Positions 1 through 12,421 are shown, counted from the stretch's first letter. The stretch: 64,000 nucleotides of DNA from Lysobacter capsici (GCF_014779555.2 NZ_CP094357.1:3844001-3908000); one strand, 5' to 3'. Notes: generated from the letters alone by a model not told the origin. Numbers and translations are program-made.

Positions 1-2306
1 AATTCGCGCGGCAACAACAGCCCGCGTTTTTCGTGACGCCAGCGCAGCAGCGCCTCGTGGCCGATCACGGTCTGGTCGTCGAGCCGCACGATCGGCTGGT
101 AATGGGCGATGAAGGCATCGCCGTTGATGGCGCGGCGCAGGTCGGCTTCCAGATCGAGGATGCGCAGCGCCTGCTCGCGCATCTCCTCGTCGAACACCGC
201 GAAGCGGCCGCGGCCGGCGCCCTTGGCGCGGTACATCGCCGCGTCCGCGTCGCGCAGCAGCTCGGTGCCGCTGCGGTAGCGCGGATGCCACATGGCGATG
301 CCGACGCTGGCCGAGGGGAACACCTCGCGCCCGGCCACCCAGCACGGCTCGCCGAGCGCGCGCAGCACGCGTTGGGCGAGGTCTTCGGCGACGATCAGGC
401 CGTCGATGCTCTCGATCAGGATCGCGAATTCGTCGCCGCCCAGGCGCGCGACCATGTCGCCGCTGCGCACCGTGGCGATGATGCGCCGGCTGCTTTCGAT
501 CAGCAGCTCGTCGCCGGCCGAATGGCCGACGCTGTCGTTGACCAGCTTGAACCGGTCCAGGTCCAGGAACAGCACCGCGAACGGTCGGTTGTCGCGTTCG
601 GCGTGGGAGATCGCGTAGTCCAGCCGTTCGAGCAGCTGGCCGCGATTGGGCAGCCCGGTCAGCGCGTCGTGCAGCGCCTGATGGGTCAGCTTCTGCTCGG
701 CGCGCACGCGCTCGCCGATCTGGGCGACCAGTTCGGCGTTGGTGTGGGCGAGTTCGCGGGTGCGGGTGGCGACGCGTTGCTCGAGTTCGCCGTGCGCGGT
801 GACCAGCCGGTCCTGCGCCTGCTTGCGCGCCAGGCCGATGCTGATGTGGTGGGCGACGAAGGTCAGCAGTTCCTGGTCGCGCGCGTTGAAGCTGATAGCG
901 CGCGAATAGCTCTGGATCGCGATCACCCCGACCACGGTGTCGTCGCGGAACAGCGGCACGCCGAGCCAGCAATGCGCGGCCGAGCCGTGGCTGCGCACTT
1001 CGCCGCGGCTGTTGAGCTCGGCGATGCGGTGGCGGTCGGCCAGCAGCGGCCGGCCCTGGCGGATCACGTATTCGGTCAGGCCGTCGGCGAGCAGACGGGT
1101 TTCGCGGATCACGTCGAGTTCGTCGATCGAATACGGAAACTGCAGGCGCTCGCCGTCGTCCGACAGCAGCGCGATATAGAAATTGCGCGCGTACAGCAGT
1201 TCGCTGACCACGTCGTGGACCTGGGAATAGAAGCGTTCCAGGGTGTCGGAGGTGATGGTCAGCTCGGCGATCCGGAACAGCGCGCGCTGCAGGCGTTCGG
1301 AACGCTGGCGTTCGATGATCTCGGCCTGCAGGTCGCGGTTGCTCAGCTGCAGGGCGTAGGTGCGCTCGGTGACCCGGCGTTCGAGCTCCTCGCGGGCGCG
1401 GAAGCGGTCGAGCGCGGTCAGGATGTGCTGGGCGACGAACGACAGCAGCGCGCGGTCCTCGTCGCCGTAGCTGCCGGCGCTGTCGTAGTGCTGGACCACG
1501 ATCGCGCCGCACACGCGTTCGTCGCGGCGCATCGGCACGCCGAGCCAGTCGGCGCTGTCGGGGCCGTGGTGGGCGTCGTCGGCCACGCCCAGGCGCTGGC
1601 GCAGGTCGGCCGAACTGCCCTGCAGCGCCTCGCCGTGGCGCAGCAGCGCCAGGGTCAGGCTGGTCGGCATCTCGTCGCCGCGGATCGCCTTGGTCGGGTC
1701 GGCCACGTAAGGGTCGTTGCAGTCGGCGAAGTACAGAAAGCGCATCGTGTCGAGCACGTCGTCGTACAGCACGATGTAGAAATTCTCGGCGTACATCAGC
1801 CCGCAGACCACGCCGTGGATGCGGCTGAGCAGGTCGGTCATCTCCAGCCCGGACCCGGCCAGGTCGGCGATGCCGTACAGGGCCTGCTGCAGGCGCTCGG
1901 ATTTCTCCAATGCCTCGGCGCGGGCATGCGCGCGCACCGCCGACAGGTCGGCGGCGACGATCCGCCGCGCCATCGCCAGCCAGGCCGCGCGCAAGGCGGT
2001 CGGCAGGGCCTGCGGCAGGTGCGCGACGATGCTGGCGCGGCTGCGGTCCTCCAGCCACCAGGCCGCCTCGATGCGGTCGCCGTAGCGGTCGTCGGAGGCG
2101 CCGATCGCGGGCGGATCGCGTTCGAGCAGGACCCGCGCGGCGTCGCGCAGCGCGTGCTCGCCGCCGGGGGTGCACGATTCGGAAATCTGGCCGTGCGGCG
2201 CGGCGCGCCAGCACACCACCACCTGCGACCCGGCCGGCAGCGCTTCCTGCAGCGCGCAGGCCAAGGCCTCGTCGGTGGAGGTCTCGCTGACCGTTGCCCC
2301 TTGCAT
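1..2306 (-). CDS. GAF-GAF-GGDEF-EAL cyclic-di-GMP turnover protein (3' end outside window)
   Basis: The reading frame stays open from an ATG at 2306 to the window edge, giving 768 visible codons. A short N-terminal segment is followed by two related GAF-type sensor domains (about residues 140-300 and 330-480; both carry an N-F-Y-I-[VA]-L core), a coiled-coil linker, a GGDEF domain with an intact RLGGDEFAIL motif (GGDEF at residues 623-627), and the start of an EAL domain (HYQPIV, then GHEALLRW) cut by the window edge. No membrane segment is seen, so it is probably cytosolic. By family, GGDEF makes and EAL degrades c-di-GMP. The intact GGDEF suggests possible synthase activity, but EAL catalytic status cannot be judged because most of that domain is missing. 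It is transcribed divergently from the sigma-factor gene to its right. Confidence 0.9.
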   Translation of the reverse strand, partial: MQGATVSETSTDEALACALQEALPAGSQVVVCWRAAPHGQISESCTPGGEHALRDAARVLLERDPPAIGASDDRYGDRIEAAWWLEDRSRASIVAHLPQALPTALRAAWLAMARRIVAADLSAVRAHARAEALEKSERLQQALYGIADLAGSGLEMTDLLSRIHGVVCGLMYAENFYIVLYDDVLDTMRFLYFADCNDPYVADPTKAIRGDEMPTSLTLALLRHGEALQGSSADLRQRLGVADDAHHGPDSADWLGVPMRRDERVCGAIVVQHYDSAGSYGDEDRALLSFVAQHILTALDRFRAREELERRVTERTYALQLSNRDLQAEIIERQRSERLQRALFRIAELTITSDTLERFYSQVHDVVSELLYARNFYIALLSDDGERLQFPYSIDELDVIRETRLLADGLTEYVIRQGRPLLADRHRIAELNSRGEVRSHGSAAHCWLGVPLFRDDTVVGVIAIQSYSRAISFNARDQELLTFVAHHISIGLARKQAQDRLVTAHGELEQRVATRTRELAHTNAELVAQIGERVRAEQKLTHQALHDALTGLPNRGQLLERLDYAISHAERDNRPFAVLFLDLDRFKLVNDSVGHSAGDELLIESSRRIIATVRSGDMVARLGGDEFAILIESIDGLIVAEDLAQRVLRALGEPCWVAGREVFPSASVGIAMWHPRYRSGTELLRDADAAMYRAKGAGRGRFAVFDEEMREQALRILDLEADLRRAINGDAFIAHYQPIVRLDDQTVIGHEALLRWRHEKRGLLLPRE

Positions 2307-2522
2307 TACTTCGTTCCGCACCGGTTCGCCGCCTTCTACGCAGGACGCAGGATAACGCGAGCTTCACGCCAGCGCCGCAGGCCCGGCCCTGGCCGACAAC
2401 CCCATCCCCGGCCCCGGGCCGTTGTTACCTGCATGCAACTGGCCCTGCAACCTTCGCTATACGACGCGCTTTGCTCGCGCAAGCGCTTCCCGTCGGCGCC
2501 GTCAGGCCGTACCCTGCCGCGG

Positions 2523-3077
2523 ATGAATTCCGCTGCGGATGCGAGCGACGACGTACTCATGCTGGCCTGGACGGGCGGCGACGTCGCCGCGTTCGAGGTT
2601 CTGTACGCGCGCCATCGCGGCCCTTTGTACCGCTTCCTGCTGCGGCAGATCCGTGATTCGGCGCTCGCCGACGAATTCTTCCAGGACATCTGGCAGCGCG
2701 TGATCGGCGCGCGCCATGGCTGGAAGCCCGATGCGCAGTTCAGCACCTGGCTGTTCCGGATCGCCCACAACCGCCTGAACGATCACTGGCGCGGCCTCAA
2801 GCACCGCCCGCCGGCGCCCGACGACGGCGACGAGCGTGCCGCGCGCGTGCCCGACCCGACCACGCCCGAGCGCGAACTGTCCGAATTCGAACAGCGCCGC
2901 CGCCTGCAGCGCGCGATCGAGGAATTGCCCGAGGAGCAGCGCGAAGTGGTGTTGCTGCGGCTGGAACAGGAACTGAGTCTGGAGGAGATCGGCGAGATCA
3001 CGGGGGCCGGCCGCGAGACAGTCAAATCCAGGCTGCGCTACGCGATGGACAAGTTGCGCGCGAGGTTGACCGAATGA
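2523..3077 (+). CDS. ECF-type RNA polymerase sigma factor
   Basis: This 184-residue protein has the two-domain layout of extracytoplasmic-function sigma factors. Region 2 (roughly residues 25-90) includes FQDIWQRVI and STWLFRIAHNRLNDHWR; region 4 (about 125-180) includes LPEEQREVVLLRLEQELSLEEIGEITG and the helix-turn-helix ending ETVKSRLRYAMDKLR. The start at ATG 2523 gives the usual family length; the frame is open much further upstream, but that part is antisense to the GGDEF-EAL gene. It overlaps the next gene by four bases (ATGA), so translation is probably coupled to the anti-sigma factor. No strong Shine-Dalgarno sequence precedes the start. The regulon cannot be read from the sequence. 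Confidence 0.9.
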   Translation: MNSAADASDDVLMLAWTGGDVAAFEVLYARHRGPLYRFLLRQIRDSALADEFFQDIWQRVIGARHGWKPDAQFSTWLFRIAHNRLNDHWRGLKHRPPAPDDGDERAARVPDPTTPERELSEFEQRRRLQRAIEELPEEQREVVLLRLEQELSLEEIGEITGAGRETVKSRLRYAMDKLRARLTE

Positions 3078-4228
3078 ACCGCCGTCCCGACGCCCCCGAT
3101 CCCTTGTCGCCCGAAGAACGCGAGCTGGCCCAGCGCCTGCTGCGGCTGGGCCCGAGCGACGGCCCCTCGCCGGCGCTGGACGCGCGCATCCTCGCCGCCG
3201 CGCACGCCGCGGTGGCGACGACGCAGCAGCCGCGCCTGCGCGTGCAGCCCCGGCAACGCTGGCCGATGTGGATCGGCGTGGCCGCCTCGCTGTGCCTGGC
3301 GGTCGGCATCGCTTGGCAGCTGCGGCCGGCGGCGACGAAGATGGAAGCGGTCCAGCAGGAACAAGACGCCGCCGTGGTCGCGCGCGCCCAGGCCGAACCG
3401 GTCGCCGACAGCGGCGGTGCCCAGTCCGACGAAATCCAGGCCGACGCGGCTGCGGCGGCCCCCGCCCCGGCTGCGGCGTCGGTCGCCGCGCCGGCGAAGC
3501 CGACCGAGGCGATGCCCGGCGCCGACATGGCCGCCGACAGCGTGGCCGATGCCGTCGCGCCGGCGGCGATGACACCCGCTCCGGTAACCGCCCAATCGGC
3601 ACCGCCCGCGTCGTCGGCGCCGCCCAAGGCGATCGCCGAAGAAGGCGAAGCCGCCAAGCGCAGCCGCGCCGAAACCCCGGCCAGCGCGCAGGCCGCCGCC
3701 GCGACCGAGGCACGCGTGTCCATACGCCGCGTGCAGGTCCCGCCGGCCGAACGCGAACTCAAGTCCGCCCCGGCGATGGCGCCGCCCCCGCCGCCCGCGC
3801 CGTCGGCGCCGATGGGCGTGATGTCGGCGCCCGTGCCGGTCGACGCCGCCGCCAACGCCGGATGGGCCTCGCCCGCGGACAACCTGAGCAGCAAGCGCGC
3901 GGCGAAGGCCGCGGCCGTCGCCGCGGACGCGGCGACCCTGGGCAAGGCCGAGGCCTACAGCGAGCGCGCCGATGTCCAGGCCGCGCCCGAGCCGTCGAGC
4001 AAGAGCAGCAATGCCTCGCCGACCCTCGATCGCATCGAAGTGACCGGCAGCCGCATCGGCAACGACGCCAGCGACGAAAGCCGTCTGGCCCCGGCCGAAT
4101 GGCTCGACCGCATCCGCGGCTACCGCGACGACGGGCAGGCCGAGCGCGCACGCGAGAGCCTGCAACGCTTCCGCCGCGCCCATCCGCACACGCGGGTGCC
4201 CGACGACCTGCGCGCGCTGCTGAAATGA
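3074..4228 (+). CDS. probable anti-sigma factor, single-pass membrane protein
   Basis: This 384-residue protein lies directly behind an ECF sigma gene with an ATGA overlap. A short cytosolic N-terminus is followed by one transmembrane helix (about residues 63-82, WIGVAASLCLAVGIAWQL) and a long periplasmic region rich in Ala, Pro and Gln of low complexity. This architecture and position fit an anti-sigma factor that holds the sigma factor until an envelope signal releases it; no zinc-binding HxxxCxxC motif is visible, so it is not a classical ZAS protein. Near the C-terminus, residues 317-328 read TLDRIEVTGSRI, a motif usual at the N-terminal side of Xanthomonadaceae TonB-dependent receptors; it is followed by a helical C-terminal segment. 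Function is inferred from context and topology. Confidence 0.75.
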   Translation: MNRRPDAPDPLSPEERELAQRLLRLGPSDGPSPALDARILAAAHAAVATTQQPRLRVQPRQRWPMWIGVAASLCLAVGIAWQLRPAATKMEAVQQEQDAAVVARAQAEPVADSGGAQSDEIQADAAAAAPAPAAASVAAPAKPTEAMPGADMAADSVADAVAPAAMTPAPVTAQSAPPASSAPPKAIAEEGEAAKRSRAETPASAQAAAATEARVSIRRVQVPPAERELKSAPAMAPPPPPAPSAPMGVMSAPVPVDAAANAGWASPADNLSSKRAAKAAAVAADAATLGKAEAYSERADVQAAPEPSSKSSNASPTLDRIEVTGSRIGNDASDESRLAPAEWLDRIRGYRDDGQAERARESLQRFRRAHPHTRVPDDLRALLK

Positions 4229-4310
4229 GCACGGCCGCCCTGGCGCGGCCGGCGGCGGCCCGGTGCGATGCATGCCGCGCGCGTCAGCGCCTGCGCATGA
4301 GCCCGCGCCG

Positions 4311-4931
4311 ATGAGCGACGGCGCCCCGGGCGCGACCCTCGCCGCGCGCGCCAGTCACCAGATCGAGGTCAAGCACAGCCGCTTCCTGGCCCTAGCCGCG
4401 CCGGTGACCACCCCCGCCGACGCATTGGACTTCGTGCAGGACGTCGCCGACCCCGACGCCACCCACAACTGCTGGGCCTACCGCATCGGCGGCGAATACC
4501 GCTTCAACGACGACGGCGAGCCCTCCGGCACCGCCGGGCGCCCGATCCTGGCCGCGATCGACGGCCAGGGCCTGGACCAGGTGGTGGCCGTGGTGACGCG
4601 CTGGTACGGTGGCATCAAGCTCGGCGCCGGCGGCCTGGTGCGCGCCTACGGCGGCAGCGCGGCCGAATGCCTGCGCCGCGCCGAACGCCGCGAACTGGTT
4701 CAATACGGCGAACTCGACCTGGCCTACCCGTTCGAAGACATCGGCGCGGTCCATGCCGCGTTGAACGCCTTCGGCGCGCACAAAGACCACGAACGCTTCG
4801 ATGCCGACGGGGTGCGCGTGCGGATTCGCCTGCCTACGTCGCAATTGCCCGCCTTGAAAGCGCAGCTGCGCGACGCCACTCGTAATCGCGTGCGCCTGGA
4901 CGATCCCGGCGAACGGAGCCCCAGCCGATGA
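4311..4931 (+). CDS. yigZ: YigZ/IMPACT (UPF0029) family protein
   Basis: This 206-residue protein matches the YigZ/IMPACT family: an N-terminal UPF0029 domain with HNCWAYRIG, DDGEPSGTAGRPIL and VVTRWYGGIKLGAGGLVRAYGG, and a smaller C-terminal DUF1949-like domain. The start at ATG 4311 (MSDGAPG) was preferred over an in-frame ATG 48 bases upstream because family members begin shortly before the conserved SRF segment. The biochemical role in bacteria is not settled; eukaryotic IMPACT acts in translational control. It lies 82 bases after the anti-sigma gene and 10 bases before the ABC exporter, so co-transcription with the latter is likely. Confidence 0.92.
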   Translation: MSDGAPGATLAARASHQIEVKHSRFLALAAPVTTPADALDFVQDVADPDATHNCWAYRIGGEYRFNDDGEPSGTAGRPILAAIDGQGLDQVVAVVTRWYGGIKLGAGGLVRAYGGSAAECLRRAERRELVQYGELDLAYPFEDIGAVHAALNAFGAHKDHERFDADGVRVRIRLPTSQLPALKAQLRDATRNRVRLDDPGERSPSR

Positions 4932-4941
4932 ACGCCACCCG

Positions 4942-6744
4942 ATGACAGACTCCAGCGCCGGCTACCGAGCCGACACCCGCCGCGACCTGCAGAAAGCCCC
5001 GATCGGCAGCCTGCGCACCTTGTGGCCGTTCGTTCGCAAGTACCGCGGCTTGTTCATCGCCTGGCTGTTCGCCCTGGCCGCGTCCAGCGCCGCGACCCTG
5101 AGCATGCCGCTGGCGTTCAAGAAAATGATCGACCAGGGGTTCGCCCAGAGCGCCGGCGGCGGCGGCAGCAGCGCGATCGACCAGGCCTTCCTGATCCTGT
5201 TCCTGGTCGCGATCGCGCTGGCCCTGGCCACCGCGCTGCGCTTCTACCTGGTCTCGCTGCTCGGCGAAAAAGTGGTCGCCGACCTGCGCGAAACCCTGTA
5301 CAGCCACGTGATCGCGCTGGACGCGGGCTTCCACGACCGCACCCGCAGCGGCGAACTGGTCTCGCGCCTGACCGCCGACGCCGAACTGCTGCGCAGCGTG
5401 GTCGGCTCAAGCATGTCGGTGGCCTTGCGCAGCTCGGTCACGGTGATCGGCAGCCTGGGCATGCTGTTCTATACCAGCCCGCGCCTGGCCGCCTACGCCC
5501 TGGTCGGCATCCCGCTGGCGGTGCTGCCGATCATCGTCGGCGGGCGCAAGCTGCAGAAGATCTCGCGCTCCACCCAGGACCGCATCGCCGACGCCAACAC
5601 CCTGGCCAGCGAAACCCTCGGCGCGGTGCGCACGGTCCAGGCGCACGCGCGCGAACCCTACGAACAAGGCCGTTTCAGCGAATCGCTGCGGATCGCGGTC
5701 AAGACCGCGCGCAAGCGCATCACCGCCCAGGCCCTGGTCACCGCGACCGCCATCACCCTGGTGTTCGGCGCGATCACCCTGGTGCTGTGGTCCGGCGCGC
5801 ACGACGTGGTCGCCGGCCGCCTGAGCGGCGGCACCCTGGGTCAGTTCGTGCTGTACGCCCTGATCGGCGGCGGCTCGATCGGCGCGCTGGCCGAAGTCTG
5901 GAACGACCTGCAGCGCGCGGCCGGCGGCATGGGCCGGATCAGCGAACTGCTCAACGAAACCAACGCGGTGCAGGCGCCGGCGCAGCCGACCTCGCTGCCG
6001 CGGCCGCTGCGCGGCGAGATCGTGTTCGACCGCATCGCCTTCCACTACCCGCAACGCGTGGACCTGCCTGCGCTGCAGAACTTCAGCCTGCGGGTCAATC
6101 CCGGCGAGACCGTGGCCCTGGTCGGCCCGTCCGGCGCCGGCAAGAGCACCGTGTTCTCGATCCTGCTGCGCTTCCACGATCCGCAGAGCGGCGCGGTGCG
6201 CGTGGACGGCATCGACGTGCGCGACACCGATCCGGCCGACCTGCGCGAATCGATCGCGCTGGTGCCGCAGCAGCCGACCATCTTCGCCACCACCGCGCGC
6301 GACAACATCCGCTACGGCCGGCTCGGCGCCAGCGACGAGGAAGTCGACCAGGCGGTGCGCGCCGCGCATGCCGAGGACTTCATCCGCGCCCTGCCCGAGG
6401 GGTTGTCGACCGAGCTGGGCGAACGCGGCGCGCGCCTGTCCGGCGGCCAGCAGCAGCGCATCGCGATCGCCCGCGCCCTGCTCAAGGACGCGCCGATCCT
6501 GCTGCTCGACGAAGCCACCAGCGCGCTCGACGCGCAAAGCGAACGCGCGGTGCAGCAGGCGCTGGAAACGCTGATGGAAGGCCGCACCACCCTGGTCATC
6601 GCCCATCGCCTGGCGACCGTGCTCAAGGCCGACCGGATCGTGGTCATGGACCGCGGCAGCATCGTCGCCGAGGGCACCCATGCGCAGCTGCTCGCCGAAG
6701 GCGGGTTGTATGCGGACCTGGCGAAGTTGCAGTTCCTGGATTGA
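4942..6744 (+). CDS. ABC exporter half-transporter (MsbA/BmrA-like, TMD-NBD)
   Basis: This 600-residue fused half-transporter has an N-terminal six-helix exporter domain (about residues 30-320) and a C-terminal ATPase domain. The ATPase has Walker A GPSGAGKST (from residue 395), Q-loop VPQQPTIF, signature LSGGQQQR (from about 499), Walker B ILLLDEATSALD (Asp about 523) and the H-loop IAHRLAT. It should act as a homodimer in the inner membrane exporting a lipid, peptide or drug. The dedicated lpxK partner of true msbA is not adjacent, so the substrate is left open. The start at ATG 4942 sits 10 bases after yigZ. Confidence 0.93.
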   Translation: MTDSSAGYRADTRRDLQKAPIGSLRTLWPFVRKYRGLFIAWLFALAASSAATLSMPLAFKKMIDQGFAQSAGGGGSSAIDQAFLILFLVAIALALATALRFYLVSLLGEKVVADLRETLYSHVIALDAGFHDRTRSGELVSRLTADAELLRSVVGSSMSVALRSSVTVIGSLGMLFYTSPRLAAYALVGIPLAVLPIIVGGRKLQKISRSTQDRIADANTLASETLGAVRTVQAHAREPYEQGRFSESLRIAVKTARKRITAQALVTATAITLVFGAITLVLWSGAHDVVAGRLSGGTLGQFVLYALIGGGSIGALAEVWNDLQRAAGGMGRISELLNETNAVQAPAQPTSLPRPLRGEIVFDRIAFHYPQRVDLPALQNFSLRVNPGETVALVGPSGAGKSTVFSILLRFHDPQSGAVRVDGIDVRDTDPADLRESIALVPQQPTIFATTARDNIRYGRLGASDEEVDQAVRAAHAEDFIRALPEGLSTELGERGARLSGGQQQRIAIARALLKDAPILLLDEATSALDAQSERAVQQALETLMEGRTTLVIAHRLATVLKADRIVVMDRGSIVAEGTHAQLLAEGGLYADLAKLQFLD

Positions 6745-6810
6745 AGCGCCGGGCATAGCGGTTCGCGTCGACGATTGCGGATTCGCTTCGTCGATGCGGC
6801 GCGAAGCGAC

Positions 6811-6838
6811 TGTAGGAGCGGCGCAAACCGCGACCACG
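6811..6838 (+). repeat. REP-like palindromic repeat (GTAGGAGCGGCGCAA family)
   Basis: One degenerate copy of a 29-bp interspersed element, consensus CTGTAGGAGCGGCGCAAGCC followed by GCGACCGCG. The core GCGGCGCAAGCCGC is palindromic. It lies in the 222-bp gap between the ABC exporter and the next secreted-protein gene; this copy has two changes (AAACCG and ACCACG). Confidence 0.7.
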
Positions 6839-6966
6839 CCAATACCACCGCCGGCGAAACCCGAGCGCGGCCGGCGTAACCACTTGGCCGACACATTCAC
6901 CGACACCCCGGCTGACATCGCCCTCGGCATCGACGAAGATCGCCGCAACTCCATGCCGCCGTCGCC

Positions 6967-7575
6967 ATGACCCTTACCGCCGTCGCTTCCCACCCCGCCC
7001 GCCTGCGCCGGCCCAGCTGGCTCCTGGCCGCGACTCTCGCTACGGCGACGAGCGCCCTACCGCCAACCGCCTGGGCCGCGCCGCCGCAACCCAAGGTGGA
7101 AACCCTCGGCGTCTACAGCAACGTGCGCATCACCGGCAGCGGCGACGACCCGCACGCCGAAGGCTACGACTGCGAGCTGTACCGCGAGAACGGCCAGCTG
7201 TTCGGTCTGTTCTATTCCTCGCAGGGCATGGTCGGCGACACCCCGCGCGGACGCCTGCAGGACGTTCGCTACGACCCGGTTAAGCGCACGCTGTTCTTCC
7301 GCGCCAAGCTGACCCTCGGCCAGGAGATCAATCGCGACACAGGCCCCGACGGCCGCCCCTCGCGCGACCTGTTCGAATTCGACGGCACCCTCGACGGCAA
7401 GCGCCTGAGCGGCAGCCTGACCCACCGCGATGGCTATCGCCCGAGCGAACCGGGCGAACGCGAAACCGTGACCCTCAAGCTCGATCGCGAACGCAGCGCG
7501 CAGGCGCGCGAGTCCGCACCGGCCAGCCGCAAGGCCTGGCAAGCCGAAGACCTGCCGATGGGGCCGCAGTGGTGA
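6967..7575 (+). CDS. secreted protein of unknown function
   Basis: This 202-residue protein begins with an arginine-rich segment and a hydrophobic stretch (about residues 18-36) ending in TAWAAPPQP, which looks like a Sec signal peptide cut after AWA near residue 38. The mature part has alternating polar/hydrophobic segments suggestive of a beta-rich periplasmic or extracellular protein (GVYSNVRITGSGDDPHAEGYDCELY, split here into smaller landmarks GVYSNVRI and EGYDCELY) and a charged C-terminus. I do not recognise the family. It has no clear Shine-Dalgarno sequence and faces the protease gene tail to tail across a terminator. Confidence 0.72.
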   Translation: MTLTAVASHPARLRRPSWLLAATLATATSALPPTAWAAPPQPKVETLGVYSNVRITGSGDDPHAEGYDCELYRENGQLFGLFYSSQGMVGDTPRGRLQDVRYDPVKRTLFFRAKLTLGQEINRDTGPDGRPSRDLFEFDGTLDGKRLSGSLTHRDGYRPSEPGERETVTLKLDRERSAQARESAPASRKAWQAEDLPMGPQW

Positions 7576-7685
7576 TGGGTGACCGGCGGGTTTCGATCCT
7601 CCGCTGAGCGCTACACCGGTGCGCGATCGCGCGATCAGCCGCGACCGACAAATCCATCGTCCCGAACCACATGCGAAGCCTCCGA

Positions 7686-7714
7686 CAAAAAACGCCCCGC
7701 GGATGCGGGGCGTT
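7686..7714 (-). terminator. Rho-independent terminator of the first S1 protease gene
   Basis: A perfect GC-rich hairpin (ACGCCCCGC / GCGGGGCGT) lies about 30 bases after the protease stop. Read on the minus strand it is followed by a run of six T residues. It may also serve the convergent gene that ends at 7575. Confidence 0.85.
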
Positions 7715-7741
7715 CGTGCAGTCAACTAGCGACCGAAGCGA

Positions 7742-9493
<1,752 letters not shown>

Positions 9494-9522
9494 ACAACGC
9501 CCCGCGCGAAGCGGGGCGTTGT
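9494..9522 (-). terminator. hairpin terminator after the alpha-lytic protease gene
   Basis: A strong perfect hairpin (ACAACGCCCCGC, loop, GCGGGGCGTTGT) lies about 30 bases beyond the stop of the second protease. The T-run that follows on the minus strand is weak, so termination strength is uncertain. Confidence 0.65.
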
Positions 9523-9549
9523 GGGTCGATCAAAGTGACGCTGTCGCGA

Positions 9550-11126
<1,577 letters not shown>

Positions 11127-11567
11127 TTACTCGAGGTAATTCGTTACCTCATCCGGCTCAGGCGTATAGATGTCCAGTTGCAGTTCGACGCCGCGTTCGC
11201 CAAGCAGACGAAGATTGGCCGGACTGATCGTCTCGCCGTTATTGCGTGCGTCCATGAACAAACCGCAGAACAGGTTCAGCTCGAAACGCGATTGCAATTG
11301 CGCCCACACCGCCGGGTCGCCGCTCAATCGGGCGAAGATCTCGTGGATCTGCGCATTCAGATCGCCGGGCAAGCGGTCCTGCGCCCGCAAGGACCACACA
11401 CCGGTGCGGGCGACGCGGCGATGGCCGCTGGCCTTGCCGATCAGGATCTCGCCGCGGGTCCGCGCGCCGGTCGGCTCCGCGCCAAGCAGGCGGCTGACCT
11501 CATCGGGGATTAGATCGTCGCCGAGGATCTTCAAGCACGCCTTGGTTTTTTCGAGTGCGGGCATCAT
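11127..11567 (-). CDS. DUF4279-like protein
   Basis: A 146-residue protein starting at a double ATG (11567 or 11564). It fits the DUF4279 pattern: an N-terminal strand (TKACLKILGDDL) followed by IPDEVSRLLGAEPT, a central VWSLR segment, and a C-terminal half ending in LGERGVELQLDIY. Family function is unknown. The frame is open for 96 more codons upstream, but that part has no protein-like features. No operon partner is apparent; neighbours are also small uncharacterised genes. Confidence 0.7.
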   Translation of the reverse strand: MMPALEKTKACLKILGDDLIPDEVSRLLGAEPTGARTRGEILIGKASGHRRVARTGVWSLRAQDRLPGDLNAQIHEIFARLSGDPAVWAQLQSRFELNLFCGLFMDARNNGETISPANLRLLGERGVELQLDIYTPEPDEVTNYLE

Positions 11568-11797
11568 GAATCCAGTGGATGAAAAAATGCGGGCAGGCAG
11601 CGGCACGATGAATTGTTCGCGCCTTCGATGCGCCGCGCTACCGCGATCGTTTGCGCCGATGCGCCATCGCGGCGGAAATCGTTTGCATCGATCGATTCGC
11701 GGACGCGAACAATCGGCGCCCATCAACGGCGAAGTTTCCAGGCAGCGGGCGGGCAATACGGCGGAACGGATCGGAGCCGGAGGATCGCGCGCTACGA

Positions 11798-11998
11798 CTA
11801 CGACCCGCCGTGCATGCGGCCCGACTGTGCTCGCTTGAATTCGCTCAACAGCCACACTGTCAGCAGGCCCATGGCGACGACGCCGGCGCCACGGCCGAGC
11901 CAGAACAAGGCCAGGGAAAAGTCCGCGCCGTGCACCGGCGGCGGAATCGCGGCCAGCGCGATCAGCGCCAGGGCCTGGGATTTACGCGAACCACGCAT
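11798..11998 (-). CDS. small single-pass membrane or exported protein
   Basis: A 66-residue protein with a strong ribosome site (GGGAGGTG, seven bases before ATG 11998). It has a first hydrophobic segment (LALIALAAIPPPVHGA) that resembles a signal peptide or helix and a second clear transmembrane helix (GAGVVAMGLLTVWLLSEF), then a short basic tail. I do not recognise a family. The good ribosome site and membrane composition make it a likely real gene even though it is short. Confidence 0.6.
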   Translation of the reverse strand: MRGSRKSQALALIALAAIPPPVHGADFSLALFWLGRGAGVVAMGLLTVWLLSEFKRAQSGRMHGGS

Positions 11999-12139
11999 GG
12001 TTGCACCTCCCGTCGCGGCCGGCATGGCCGCCTCACCGGACCTTACACCCATCCGGGCCAGGATGGACCGCCCCTGCCCCGCACAGGCGACGACCGGCAA
12101 GCGAGTCGCTGTATGCGCGGTCAACAGCCGATAAACCTC

Positions 12140-12385
12140 ATGCGCAACGACAGCCCGATCCAGCCCTATCTCAATCTCAACGGCGACTCGGGCGTGCGCG
12201 GCTATGCCATCGGGCCGCGGGCGATCGCGGTCGAGTTCGCCGACGGCTCGGTCTATCTGTACACCGCCGACAGCGCCGGCGCCGAGGCGATCGCGCGCAT
12301 GCACGAACTGGCGCGCGAGGGACGCGGACTGAACACCTACATCAACCGCTACGTCCGCGACGCCTATGCCGAACGCCTGCGCTAA
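12140..12385 (+). CDS. small KTSC-like protein
   Basis: An 81-residue protein with landmarks GYAIGPRAIAVEFADGSVYLY and GLNTYINRYVRDAY (given as separate motifs). The compact strand-strand-helix layout, with an F-x-D-G-S-V-Y-x-Y signature, resembles KTSC-type small domains, whose function is not established. No good Shine-Dalgarno is visible (ATAAACCTCATG). It converges with the DUF1877 gene to the right. Confidence 0.6.
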   Translation: MRNDSPIQPYLNLNGDSGVRGYAIGPRAIAVEFADGSVYLYTADSAGAEAIARMHELAREGRGLNTYINRYVRDAYAERLR

Positions 12386-12421
12386 TCGGCGCAGGCGCGC
12401 ACCGGTTTCGATCGACCGGCC

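Noticed and set aside
33-2522. Long open plus-strand frame in front of the ECF sigma gene
   Set aside because: Antisense to the GAF-GGDEF-EAL gene, whose motifs are intact; the plus-strand translation has no family features and only the last part (from 2523) is the sigma factor.
5407-6993. 528-codon minus-strand frame across the ABC exporter
   Set aside because: High-GC shadow of the ABC gene; composition is His/Gln/Arg-rich with no domain, and no ribosome site.
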